A DNA stretch of 64,000 bases from an uncultured Lachnospiraceae bacterium (GTDB lineage: Bacteria > Bacillota > Clostridia > Lachnospirales > Lachnospiraceae), in assembly GCA_910577785.1 (NCBI GenBank), contig CAJTNT010000011.1, positions 29,752-93,751 of the forward strand. The letters run 5' to 3'. The notes under the pieces are model-generated. The model was given only the letters and a program-made list of their open reading frames with translations. It was not told the origin of the DNA and ran no database searches. How positions within the stretch are numbered: the stretch's first letter is position 1; each line of letters opens with the position of its first letter. The position numbers and the translations under genes were made by a program. Below, piece after piece: positions 9,385-17,377 of this stretch.

Positions 9385-10577
9385 AACGAATTCCCTCCAA
9401 TACCCCACCTGATATAAAATAAAAACATATTATCCAAAATATATATTACATCGTCTTTCCATTCTAAAACCTGGTAAAGGCTTCCCAGCTGCTCCAACAT
9501 CTTTTGCCAATTTTTTAATGAATCTTTCACTTTTTGCTGTTTTACCATGTTTTCCTTAGAATTAATGTTTTCCTTAAGATTATTCTTAATCCTTTCCATC
9601 AATTCTTCCATACTTAATTTAACCACTGGAGGATTATCTGCCAATATCTTTAAAATCAAATCATATATATCACGGCTGCTCCCATCCTTGAGGGCATATT
9701 TTAACCTCTGCTGTCCACGCGTAGATGGCCCTTCCTTCAACACACGCACAACATCCGAATAAGGAAGATTCATACAGGTAAACTGGCAGCTCTCTTTGAT
9801 GATTTCTTCTGAGATTTCTTCTGATTTTTCTGGTAAAAGGCCTATATTAAGGCAAATTGACTGCATAAGCTGCGGTGAATGTATGCTTTCTTCCGCCATC
9901 TTTGACATCTGCTCCTTTTCCACCGTTATCCCCAGCTCCGAAAATCCCTTCTCCGCAATAAGGATTAGCTCTTCCCTTGTCCAAGGCTCTATTTCTATAA
10001 TAGAAATCCTTCCTGTTAAATCCGGATTCAAACGAATCGCATCATCGGAACGGTATGGCAGAGAAATAATGACTGCCCGAAAACCCGAGCGTATTACCTC
10101 TTTTAATTGACACGCTATGTCATACTGTATCTCTGGCGGAGCATAATGAAAATCATCTAGAACAAGGATTTTCCCATAAGAGAGAAAATATTGAATCACC
10201 CTATCCTTGGCAGCAAAATAATCTTTGGTAACAATCGTAGACCTTTGTGCGCTGTCAGAAACTGCTGCTGTTTCCTCACTGATCTTTGCCGTCATTGAAA
10301 TACCAATTTTTTTGCCGATCCCAGACCAAAAATCGTATTCCTTGGAAAAATCATTTCCTGACATAGACACCATATTTTCCCTTCCGATTACATTTTCGCA
10401 CAATACCGTTTTTCCAATTTTAGAAGGACCTACAATATATGTCAGATACCCTTCTATGGAAATACTCTGCATTAAACGCTCTTCATACGTATATCTGGTT
10501 TTCTTAGAGTTTCTCGAAACATATGTTCTCTTTGGATATGCGCCTGGTTTAAAAACCTCCGTAAAATTCTTGTTCAT
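9375..10577 (-). CDS. STAND/AAA-type ATPase, partner of the PD-(D/E)XK protein
   Basis: A 400-residue P-loop ATPase. Walker A GPSKIGKT lies near residue 50, Walker B KILVLDDFHYAP near 137, and a sensor-like SLPYRSDD and GRISIIEIEPW follow. The C-terminal third is helical and ends with VIYILDNMFLFYIRWG, like the winged-helix end of archaeal-type ATPases (PF01637-like) often linked to a restriction-fold nuclease. ATG follows AAAGGGGTG. It overlaps the nuclease gene by 10 bases. Function as sensor and activator of the nuclease is inference. AT-rich and probably acquired. Confidence 0.7.
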   Translation of the reverse strand: MNKNFTEVFKPGAYPKRTYVSRNSKKTRYTYEERLMQSISIEGYLTYIVGPSKIGKTVLCENVIGRENMVSMSGNDFSKEYDFWSGIGKKIGISMTAKISEETAAVSDSAQRSTIVTKDYFAAKDRVIQYFLSYGKILVLDDFHYAPPEIQYDIACQLKEVIRSGFRAVIISLPYRSDDAIRLNPDLTGRISIIEIEPWTREELILIAEKGFSELGITVEKEQMSKMAEESIHSPQLMQSICLNIGLLPEKSEEISEEIIKESCQFTCMNLPYSDVVRVLKEGPSTRGQQRLKYALKDGSSRDIYDLILKILADNPPVVKLSMEELMERIKNNLKENINSKENMVKQQKVKDSLKNWQKMLEQLGSLYQVLEWKDDVIYILDNMFLFYIRWGIGGNSLWR

Positions 10578-10683
10578 AATAACACCCCTTTTATCATCCT
10601 ATTTATTTAATATATCACATTTATTCCCCTTTTCACACCTTTTTTATATTATTTTAGTCATATCGCCATAATATCGCTGCAAA

Positions 10684-11154
10684 TTAATGGAATCCTACAG
10701 CAGCAGGTTGCAAAATCCCATCAGGAATCCCAGCAATGCCCCCAGATAGAAAACACAGAAATATAGCTTCAAATTGAGAAGTCAGCTCCGCCTGCCTGGA
10801 TACCATTTCTTCATAGGCATCCAGGTTTTGTTCTGCAGCCGCCATCACTTCATCCTCAGATGCAAGCCATTGCATATCCTCCGCAAAAAGAGTGGGATAG
10901 CTTTCCCGCATAGCCTCCCAGGATTTCCCTGTATCTATATACTCTGCTAATGTCAGCAAAAGGTAATTCGCCTCATTGCAGCAATAGCGGCAGACAACAG
11001 CGATAGACTCCTGGGATAAAGAAACGGTTTCTCTCAATATTTCAATCGAACTTTCCTGGAAAATACCATTCTCCAAGCTCTCCAATACAATATCCCGAAC
11101 CTCTCTATGCGTATCCTTCAAAAGATTTGCCGCATCAGACAAAACCGCTGACTG
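10684..11154 (-). pseudogene. Out-of-frame C-terminal continuation of the kinase-NACHT gene
   Basis: About 156 codons open in the -1 frame relative to the end of the kinase-NACHT gene, from YQSAVLSDAANLL to the stop at 10684. Composition (helical, Glu/Leu-rich, LKDTHREVRDIVLESL) looks like real protein, whereas the same frame further upstream (GIFGRGGVCGE) does not, and no ribosome site or ATG exists near its beginning. The simplest reading is a one-base deletion (or two-base insertion) near 11120-11165. The end has a hydrophobic stretch, EAIFLCFLSGGIAGI. A separate gene with a rare start cannot be excluded. Confidence 0.55.
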
Positions 11155-13877
11155 ATAGCCTGTGTCAATCCCAGCGCCCGCAACTTCTCCACAAACTCCG
11201 CCCCGTCCAAAAATTCCCACGCCCCCTGATCTTCCTTCGCCTCGCGCAATACCTGCAGGTAATTCCCATATTCCTCCGCCCGCTCCTTGGGAAGGGCAAC
11301 CAGGCTTTCATAGCTTTCTCTTTCCAATGGCTCTTCAGACCAGGGCATTACCTCCCCAGATTGGTATAATGCTTCCAGGTAGCCGGAGGCCTGGGAGGCG
11401 CTGACTCCGCCTGGAGATTCGAGAGCTTCCTGGCAGCTGCGCAGCGCCCTTTCATAGTCATTGCTGTCTGCGCCCTCATGTATGCACTCTAGCAGTTCCA
11501 CAAAATAGCCATACTGACGCCCGCAGGCGATATATGCCGCAAATGCCGCGTCCAGCACATTTTCGGAAATGCTTTCCTCATACGGCTCTTTCTTCCCCGC
11601 CTGTATGAATGCCTGGCTGGCAGCCCCTATGCATAGCGTGCATGCAAGGGCAAGTAACAGCAGCCTTCCTTGTTCATAATAGGCAAATTTCCTGCCAAAC
11701 AATTTCTGTAGCCGCACCAAATATTCTTCCATCAGTGGGTGCGCCGTGCGGTAATTGCCCTGTGCGTCCTGCACCAGCAGGCCGAGCCTGCGCCAGAGGA
11801 TCCGGTGGATGATTATGCCGTACCAGGCTTCCCCGCTTTCCGCCCCGCTTCGGATGTCGGCGCTGTGGCCAATCCATTGTGGGAAGACACGCACCAATGT
11901 GCGCTTCTTGATACGGCGGTAGCATTTCTCCACTATCGGAAGCATCTCCTGGTCGGAGAGGGCGCAGCCTTTGCGCTCCATCAGCCGGGCGATTTCTGGC
12001 AGCACGTAGAAGAGGGCGGCCTCGGCCTGCCAGTATTCCGAGGCGGCTTCGGGCAGCTCGCGCCTCTCTTTGGCAAGGATTGCTGCAAAATAGCTATCCA
12101 ACAACTGTTCTTGGGACTGGATGGCCAATTGCTTCCCTTGGCCTGGGGCTGCCTGGATGCCCAATTGCTTCTCCTGGCCAAGGGCTGCCTGGATGTACAT
12201 GGAGAGCATCATCGGCGTACGCAGCAGTTCGGCCACGGATTGCTGTTCCGGGAGCAGGAGGCCATTTTTGCCAAGAATATTTTTTACCTCTTCCTGTTCC
12301 AGGGGACGGAGGCGCACCTTGGGGAAATCAATCCCTTCCGCCTCGCTGCGGCCTGCCAGGAGGATGCGGACGCCTGGCATTGCCGACAGTTCAGCAATTT
12401 CCTGCAAAAGCCCACTGATTTCCCCCCGGACTTCATTGAGGCCATCCAGGAGGATGACCAGCTTAGGGCGCTTCCCCTGCCGTGTCTGCATAGGTTCCGA
12501 GAGCATGCGCAGCAGTTCATGCCTGGCCATATCCATGCTTTCCGTGCCAGATTTGAAACGCAGGCTCTCAAGGATCCTGGCCTTGATATAATCGGGATGA
12601 TTTTCTGACCACCCGTACAGGGACAGGTAGGTAAAGGCCGGGTAGGCGGCATTGTATTTGGGCGGCTGAAGATAGGCAGCGCGCATCAGGGCGGTAGTCT
12701 TGCCTGCGCCGCCTGCCCCCAGCAAGAAGACAGAGCTGCCTTTTGCGGACGCCATTTCTTCGGTCAGTTCTTTGAGGCCTATGGCTTCCCCTGCCTCTGT
12801 CTCACCCAGGATGGGGTACTGCTTTTCCTCTTCTTGCAGGTAACTAAGGGCAGGGTTGGCACGGATTGCCCGCAGGATATTGGCACGGCCTGTCTCCCAG
12901 AGCGCGGGGTGGGTGATGCCTTTCCCTTCCATGCGGTCCTGCAGCTCTTCCAAATCCTGGCGCATCTGTGCCGCTGTCTGGTAACGCCTGGAAACCAGCG
13001 TGGCAAGCCCCCGCTTTAGAATCTTCCTTGCCATGCTGCGGACGGTATCCGGCGCTGCCGCAAGGCAGGGCGCATCCGACAGATCTGGCGTCCTGCCACA
13101 GACAGCCTGCAGCACAGACAGCCGTTTGCCTGTCAGCATACTGTAAAATACGGCTGCCAGGGAATATAAGTCAGCGGGATACCCAATCTCTTCGGTTCTG
13201 CCAGCGCTGATTTCCGGGGCAGTAAACCCTTCCTTGGCGCTGTAGTACAGGTTCTCCTGTCCGCGGATTTCCCGCAGGGTATGCATACTGTTAAAATCAA
13301 TCAGCGAAACGCGCTCCCGCCTCCCTTCCCCAATCAGCAGGATGTTGTCCGGGCTGATATCCAGGTGCAGGCAGCCGGACTGATGGAAGGCTTCCAGTAC
13401 ATCCAGGGCGCCAGCCATCCTGCGCACATGGACAGCCAGCGGGACAGCGGACTGACCTTGCCTGCCAAATTCCTGCTCCAGGCTCCTGCCGCCAGAGAAG
13501 CCCAACACAGTGTATAACGTCCGGTGCAGGGAAAAGGTATTGATATTGGCGTCCAAATCCCCTGGGCAGGCCTCCAATAATTTGACATGGACTTCATTGC
13601 CCCGCTGGAAGCTCGGCCGATGAAGATCCATAACCGACGCGCCCTCCTGTGTCCAGCAGATATCCCCCTGGCCGTCGCGGAAAATCTGTGCCTGGGGATG
13701 GAAGGGGAATAATTCCTTAATCAGAACCTTGTGCCTCAAGGATGGAAATTCCCTGTCTGGGTAATATGCGGTATATACAATAGCATTTGAACCTTTTCCT
13801 ACAAAGGAAGCCAGTTCGCATTCCATTTCTGGAAAAATCAGCCTGGTTCCCGGCTCTAAAATTACTCTCTGATCCAT
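11118..13877 (-). CDS. Protein kinase-NACHT (STAND) membrane protein
   Basis: About 919 residues. Ser/Thr kinase domain at residues 20-310: glycine loop VGKGSNAIVYTAY, Lys in KVLIKEL, catalytic loop HLDISPDN (HRD-type Asp, with Leu for Arg), DFN instead of DFG, and a TAPEIS activation-end motif. A NACHT NTPase follows: Walker A GAGGAGKTT near 390 and Walker B LVILLDGLNE near 475. One membrane helix lies near 736-752 (LLLLALACTLCIGAA), so the tail is probably outside. ATG 13877 has AGGGGG at 9 bases, better than ATG 13883. The reading frame probably breaks near the end (see 10684-11154). It lies downstream of the gene at 14011 on the same strand. Role is inferred as signalling or defence. Confidence 0.75.
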   Translation of the reverse strand: MDQRVILEPGTRLIFPEMECELASFVGKGSNAIVYTAYYPDREFPSLRHKVLIKELFPFHPQAQIFRDGQGDICWTQEGASVMDLHRPSFQRGNEVHVKLLEACPGDLDANINTFSLHRTLYTVLGFSGGRSLEQEFGRQGQSAVPLAVHVRRMAGALDVLEAFHQSGCLHLDISPDNILLIGEGRRERVSLIDFNSMHTLREIRGQENLYYSAKEGFTAPEISAGRTEEIGYPADLYSLAAVFYSMLTGKRLSVLQAVCGRTPDLSDAPCLAAAPDTVRSMARKILKRGLATLVSRRYQTAAQMRQDLEELQDRMEGKGITHPALWETGRANILRAIRANPALSYLQEEEKQYPILGETEAGEAIGLKELTEEMASAKGSSVFLLGAGGAGKTTALMRAAYLQPPKYNAAYPAFTYLSLYGWSENHPDYIKARILESLRFKSGTESMDMARHELLRMLSEPMQTRQGKRPKLVILLDGLNEVRGEISGLLQEIAELSAMPGVRILLAGRSEAEGIDFPKVRLRPLEQEEVKNILGKNGLLLPEQQSVAELLRTPMMLSMYIQAALGQEKQLGIQAAPGQGKQLAIQSQEQLLDSYFAAILAKERRELPEAASEYWQAEAALFYVLPEIARLMERKGCALSDQEMLPIVEKCYRRIKKRTLVRVFPQWIGHSADIRSGAESGEAWYGIIIHRILWRRLGLLVQDAQGNYRTAHPLMEEYLVRLQKLFGRKFAYYEQGRLLLLALACTLCIGAASQAFIQAGKKEPYEESISENVLDAAFAAYIACGRQYGYFVELLECIHEGADSNDYERALRSCQEALESPGGVSASQASGYLEALYQSGEVMPWSEEPLERESYESLVALPKERAEEYGNYLQVLREAKEDQGAWEFLDGAEFVEKLRALGLTQAISQRFCLMRQIF

Positions 13878-14010
13878 GAGCATAACCCCCTATTGCAATC
13901 ATTTCTGCTTATCAAATATGCCGTACCCCCTCTTGCTTTTGCTATGGGGAGTAATCGTTTTTCATAAGTTAGCATATCAGGACTGCCATAATTTGAAAAT
14001 TGATTCCACA

Positions 14011-15303
14011 TCAGTTCCCTTGATTTTTCCCACCGAACATCTCCTGGAAAATCCCACGCATGCGCTCATCCACCTCTAACAAATCCCCCGCGCAGATGCA
14101 ATATAAGATCAGCCAGTCGAAAGGCGAACGTGGGTCAAGGGGCAGAAAACCGCAGCGGGCAAGCATATGGTTCAGGCGCCAGTACAGATCCTCAAATAAA
14201 TCCTCTTCCGACAATATGAAATCCGGGTCGTCCTCTTCTTCCATGTCCTCATCCTGTGGATCCGTAGCCAAGAACAGAAGGATGAGCACTTTTCTGCTCA
14301 CGTCAACTTTTCTGAATTTCATTTTGGAAAGGATTGTCTCATCTGGCCAGCCTTTGCTTACCTGCCTGTGGATATCTGTCCATACAAGCTTCTCCTCCTG
14401 AGAAAGAAGATCTGTGAAGTCACGTTCCCCATCCTTATGGGAAGTTCCTGTAGGCACAGCTTCCCCATCCTTATGGGAAGTTCCTGTAGGCACAGCTTCA
14501 CGGTTCTTCTTGCTGTCCAAGGCTTTTTTCTTGGCCGGGCGCACCTCTCCTGTATAGAGATAATCCCTGAGGATACTGCGGACATTTACCTTATCCTCTT
14601 TCTGAAAATCGATCCCTACCTCTGCCCCATACTGTTCCGGATGCTTCAGCACCTCCATCATTTCCATAAAAAGCTGGTAGGCCGTATTATGATAGCGCCC
14701 CATCCTGGGAGCAGCCTCCTTCAGGTAATCTGCCAGTTCCTCCCGGGTATTTATCTTTTCTATTTCCTGGCGGATGATGGGCGTAAAACTGTCCTCCGAC
14801 AAATTTTCTGCCTCCTTTGCCTGGGAAAGAACCTCCTGCAACTTAACATTTAACGCCTTCGCTTCCCGATAATCCATCCCTTGTTTCAAGGCAAACAGGT
14901 ACACAATTTCATCCGGATTTCTCCAGTGCAGCCTTTCCCCCGATACAAGCGCCACAAATTCATCTGCCCTATCAATGTTTAGCCCAAAAATAAAACAGAC
15001 CTCAATGGCATCCAATTTCCGCAACGTCTGTATTTTATTCTCCCTCATCCATCCCCTTACCCGGCGTTCCGTGGATTCCCTGCTTACGTGTGAATCTAGA
15101 TGGTTATGTACCAGCCCATCTACTAAAATTTTCCTCACGTCCCCTCCCGGGGAAAATTTCGCCAGGTTTTCCCGTAAGCTACGCGGCACCATCCCATTTT
15201 CCAGAAATTCGATTCCCCCGCAAACTGTGACTCCCTCTGACGTTGCCATTGTATACGCCCTCTGAGATAAATCTGTCATTATTTTTTCACGAAATTGATT
15301 CAT
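14011..15303 (-). CDS. Uncharacterised partner of the kinase-NACHT gene, possible divergent HTH
   Basis: About 430 residues, cytoplasmic. Residues 50-170 (ESTERRVRGWMR, AIEVCFIFGLNIDRADEFV, NPDEIVYLFALKQGMDY) follow the helix pattern of divergent HTH domains where an XRE-like core ends in a GLxxxxADE step, but I cannot name the family. The middle has two exact copies of a 12-residue unit, AVPTGTSHKDGE, and the C-terminus is acidic. I chose ATG 15303 because AAAGGAGAT lies 6 bases ahead; an upstream ATG at 15357 lacks one. It precedes the kinase gene by 133 bases and diverges from an XRE regulator. Confidence 0.6.
   Translation of the reverse strand: MNQFREKIMTDLSQRAYTMATSEGVTVCGGIEFLENGMVPRSLRENLAKFSPGGDVRKILVDGLVHNHLDSHVSRESTERRVRGWMRENKIQTLRKLDAIEVCFIFGLNIDRADEFVALVSGERLHWRNPDEIVYLFALKQGMDYREAKALNVKLQEVLSQAKEAENLSEDSFTPIIRQEIEKINTREELADYLKEAAPRMGRYHNTAYQLFMEMMEVLKHPEQYGAEVGIDFQKEDKVNVRSILRDYLYTGEVRPAKKKALDSKKNREAVPTGTSHKDGEAVPTGTSHKDGERDFTDLLSQEEKLVWTDIHRQVSKGWPDETILSKMKFRKVDVSRKVLILLFLATDPQDEDMEEEDDPDFILSEEDLFEDLYWRLNHMLARCGFLPLDPRSPFDWLILYCICAGDLLEVDERMRGIFQEMFGGKNQGN
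14425..14496. repeat. Exact tandem duplication of 36 bp inside a coding sequence
   Basis: Two identical adjacent 36-base units (14425-14460, 14461-14496). The unit is a multiple of three, so it duplicates 12 residues and keeps frame. Identity at every base suggests a recent slippage event. Confidence 0.9.
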
Positions 15304-15436
15304 GCCTATCTCCTTTCTATAAATCCGCCTGCACCGAAAATGGCTCGCCTGGAGCAATCTCTATCAATGAATATCGTCTTCTTTTCTTAGTGCATTAATT
15401 CTATGCCTACTAAATAATTACGAAACAGGCAATACT

Positions 15437-15455
15437 ATTATAGAATTATTATAAT
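15437..15455. promoter_or_regulatory. Inverted repeat in the divergent promoter region of the XRE gene
   Basis: ATTATA and TATAAT, perfectly complementary, separated by 7 bases. It sits between the divergent genes at 15303 and 15481 and contains a -10-like hexamer in each direction. A site for autoregulation by the adjacent XRE protein is inferred. Confidence 0.4.
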
Positions 15456-15480
15456 TGTCTATTGAAAGAAGGTGTCCAAC

Positions 15481-15801
15481 TTGCAACAAGAAGTTAATTA
15501 TGCGAAACTTGGAATGAAAATTAAATCGCTGCGCCTGCGCAAAGGCCTGACGCAGGACAACCTGGCGGAAATGGTCAGCTGCAACACATCCCACATCAGC
15601 AACATTGAAAATAACCACACCAAGGTAAGCCTCAATGTACTTCTGGCCATCGCCAACTCTTTGGATACTTCCATTGATTTCCTTCTCTCAGAACAATATG
15701 AGAACATATCCCTGGCATTGGACAATGAAATCCTACGGGTCCTAAAAGACTGCGATACAGCGAAGAAAGAAAAAATATTGAAAATCATCGAAATTATATA
15801 A
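15481..15801 (+). CDS. XRE-family HTH transcriptional regulator
   Basis: About 106 residues, starting at TTG 15481, which has AGAAGGTG 7 bases ahead; a GTG at 15472 overlaps that site. The HTH spans residues 8-65: IKSLRLRKGLTQDNLAEMV, then CNTSHISNIENNHTKVS as recognition helix and LLAIANSLDTSIDFLLSE. A short helical tail follows. It is divergent from the partner/kinase operon and probably controls it and itself; the dyad at 15437-15455 is the candidate site. Confidence 0.88.
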   Translation: MQQEVNYAKLGMKIKSLRLRKGLTQDNLAEMVSCNTSHISNIENNHTKVSLNVLLAIANSLDTSIDFLLSEQYENISLALDNEILRVLKDCDTAKKEKILKIIEII

Positions 15802-15839
15802 CTGTCACATAGAAACCAAAGCAATTTGCTAAAGGGAAT

Positions 15840-16029
15840 GGGATGGGAAAAATGGCACAACGATCGCTGCGGAAGTGGGAAGGCCGCAGCAGAAACGCGC
15901 CCCCGCTCCGATCGGAACCTAGCCGTGCTAAGCCCGAAAACACCTCGCTAAGCACTGAGGTTCCTTTAGGGTTTCTTTATGCGGCCTTCCCACTTCCTCC
16001 GCTACAAATTGAAACGTGTTACATTTCCT
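15840..16029 (+). repeat. Dispersed structured element, copy 1
   Basis: This gene-free stretch holds a two-stem element. Outer stem: 15869-15888 pairs with 15980-16002, with 18 uninterrupted pairs and a 3-base bulge. Inner stem: GGAACCT (15914-15920) pairs with AGGTTCC (15958-15964), continued by GTGCT/AGCAC. A homologous element with compensating changes lies at 50551-50746 and a deleted copy at 48004-48093. No reading frame is shared. It could be a MITE-like element or a structured RNA. From 16030 to 16122 I see nothing clear. Confidence 0.8.
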
Positions 16030-16122
16030 GTCACCTATACTTCTATAAATACTGTATCATAAAAACAAGTGTTCTACACTATTTATTTTTAAGAATTCCC
16101 CAGGTAAAGTTATACTATCATA

Positions 16123-17328
16123 TCATTCCCCCAACAAAAACTGCCCCATCACATAATTGCTGACGGCAATCCCTTCCTCCGTCAGGAATGCCCTGCCATA
16201 CCGCTGTTCCAGCAGGCCATGCCGTGCCATATCCTTGAGTACGGTTCCATAAACTCCTTCGATTTCTATGCCAAAATTCTCCTGGAACTCCTGCCTGGAT
16301 ATCCCGTCCATCATCCTAAGCCCCAGGAACATAAACTCTTCCATCTGCTGCTTCTTATCCAGCCAGAGGATGCTGCGGCTCGGATACCCCCCCTGCCCTC
16401 CACGCAGCAATTCCTGCAGATTGCCATACCGCCCCTGCAGATAATCCTCTAAATCCGCCGTATTGGAAAAACGGACGCCTTCCAGCAGGGAGGCGCTGCC
16501 AAGGCCGAGGCCAAGGTAGGGAACCCTGCGCCAATAGCCTATGTTATGGCGGCATTCCCGCCCCGGCCTGGCATAGTTGGAAATCTCATAGCGCCTGTAG
16601 CCATGTTCCCCCAGCATCCGGCATGTCATCGTGTACATTTTGCGTTCCGTTTCTTCATCGGGCAGAAAAATGGGCGCGTCCCCACGCTCCCGCCGGCGTT
16701 CATCCTCACCATAGAGGGCATAAAAAGGCGTCCCTTCCTCAATCATTAGGCTATAGGCCGAAATATGCTCCGGCTCCAGCCTGATTATACGCTCCAAGGT
16801 ATAAATCCAGTCCCAGACCGTCTGCCCCGGCAAAGCGGACATCAAGTCGATATTAATATTGTCAAATCCCGCCTTACGTGCGGCATCATAATTTTCCAGA
16901 AAATCCCGATAAGTATGGATGCGTCCAAGCCGCTGCAGCTCCTTATCATGGGCAGACTGAAGGCCAATGCTAAGGCGGTTGATGCCTGCGGCCTTGTACA
17001 TCAGAAGCTTCTGGCGATCCAGGGTTTTGGGATTGCATTCCATGGTAACTTCCGCATCCGGGGCAATGGAAAAATACCTGCCCACCGCCTCCATGATTTC
17101 TGCTGCCTGCGCCCCTGGCAGGATAGAAGGCGTGCCGCCGCCCAGGAAAACGGATATAACCTGATAGTCCTCCAGGCACATGGACTTATCACGGATTTCC
17201 TCTATCAAAGAAGCAACATAAAGCCTGCGGACATTCTCCTCCGCAGGCATGGACAGGAAATCACAATAACCGCATTTCCTGACACAAAATGGGATATGGA
17301 TGTATAATTCAAGGTTATTTTTTTCCAT
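16123..17328 (-). CDS. hemW: Radical SAM heme chaperone HemW (coproporphyrinogen oxidase-like)
   Basis: A 401-residue radical SAM protein. LYIHIPFCVRKCGYCDF near residue 8 holds the CxxxCxxC [4Fe-4S] site; the extra Cys of this motif is typical of HemW. GGGTPSIL (SAM binding) lies near 63, ECNPKT near 98 and INRLSIGLQS near 115, followed by a C-terminal HemN-like domain. HemW inserts heme into respiratory proteins and lacks coproporphyrinogen oxidase activity. It is cytoplasmic and lies next to lepA on the same strand, an arrangement common in Firmicutes (lepA then hemW). Spacing is 49 bases. Confidence 0.93.
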   Translation of the reverse strand: MEKNNLELYIHIPFCVRKCGYCDFLSMPAEENVRRLYVASLIEEIRDKSMCLEDYQVISVFLGGGTPSILPGAQAAEIMEAVGRYFSIAPDAEVTMECNPKTLDRQKLLMYKAAGINRLSIGLQSAHDKELQRLGRIHTYRDFLENYDAARKAGFDNINIDLMSALPGQTVWDWIYTLERIIRLEPEHISAYSLMIEEGTPFYALYGEDERRRERGDAPIFLPDEETERKMYTMTCRMLGEHGYRRYEISNYARPGRECRHNIGYWRRVPYLGLGLGSASLLEGVRFSNTADLEDYLQGRYGNLQELLRGGQGGYPSRSILWLDKKQQMEEFMFLGLRMMDGISRQEFQENFGIEIEGVYGTVLKDMARHGLLEQRYGRAFLTEEGIAVSNYVMGQFLLGE

Positions 17329-17377
17329 ACAGCTGCTCCCTTTCTAGCATGGCAACACAGTTATATCTTGAGTAAAC

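Noticed and set aside
11118..11165. Programmed -1 frameshift in the kinase-NACHT gene
   Set aside because: No X_XXY_YYZ heptamer in the correct frame and no clear downstream stem; an indel is simpler.
7534..15801. Prophage or integrative element spanning the accessory island
   Set aside because: No integrase, structural gene, or direct repeats at a tRNA were found; the only tRNA lies at 27.2 kb.
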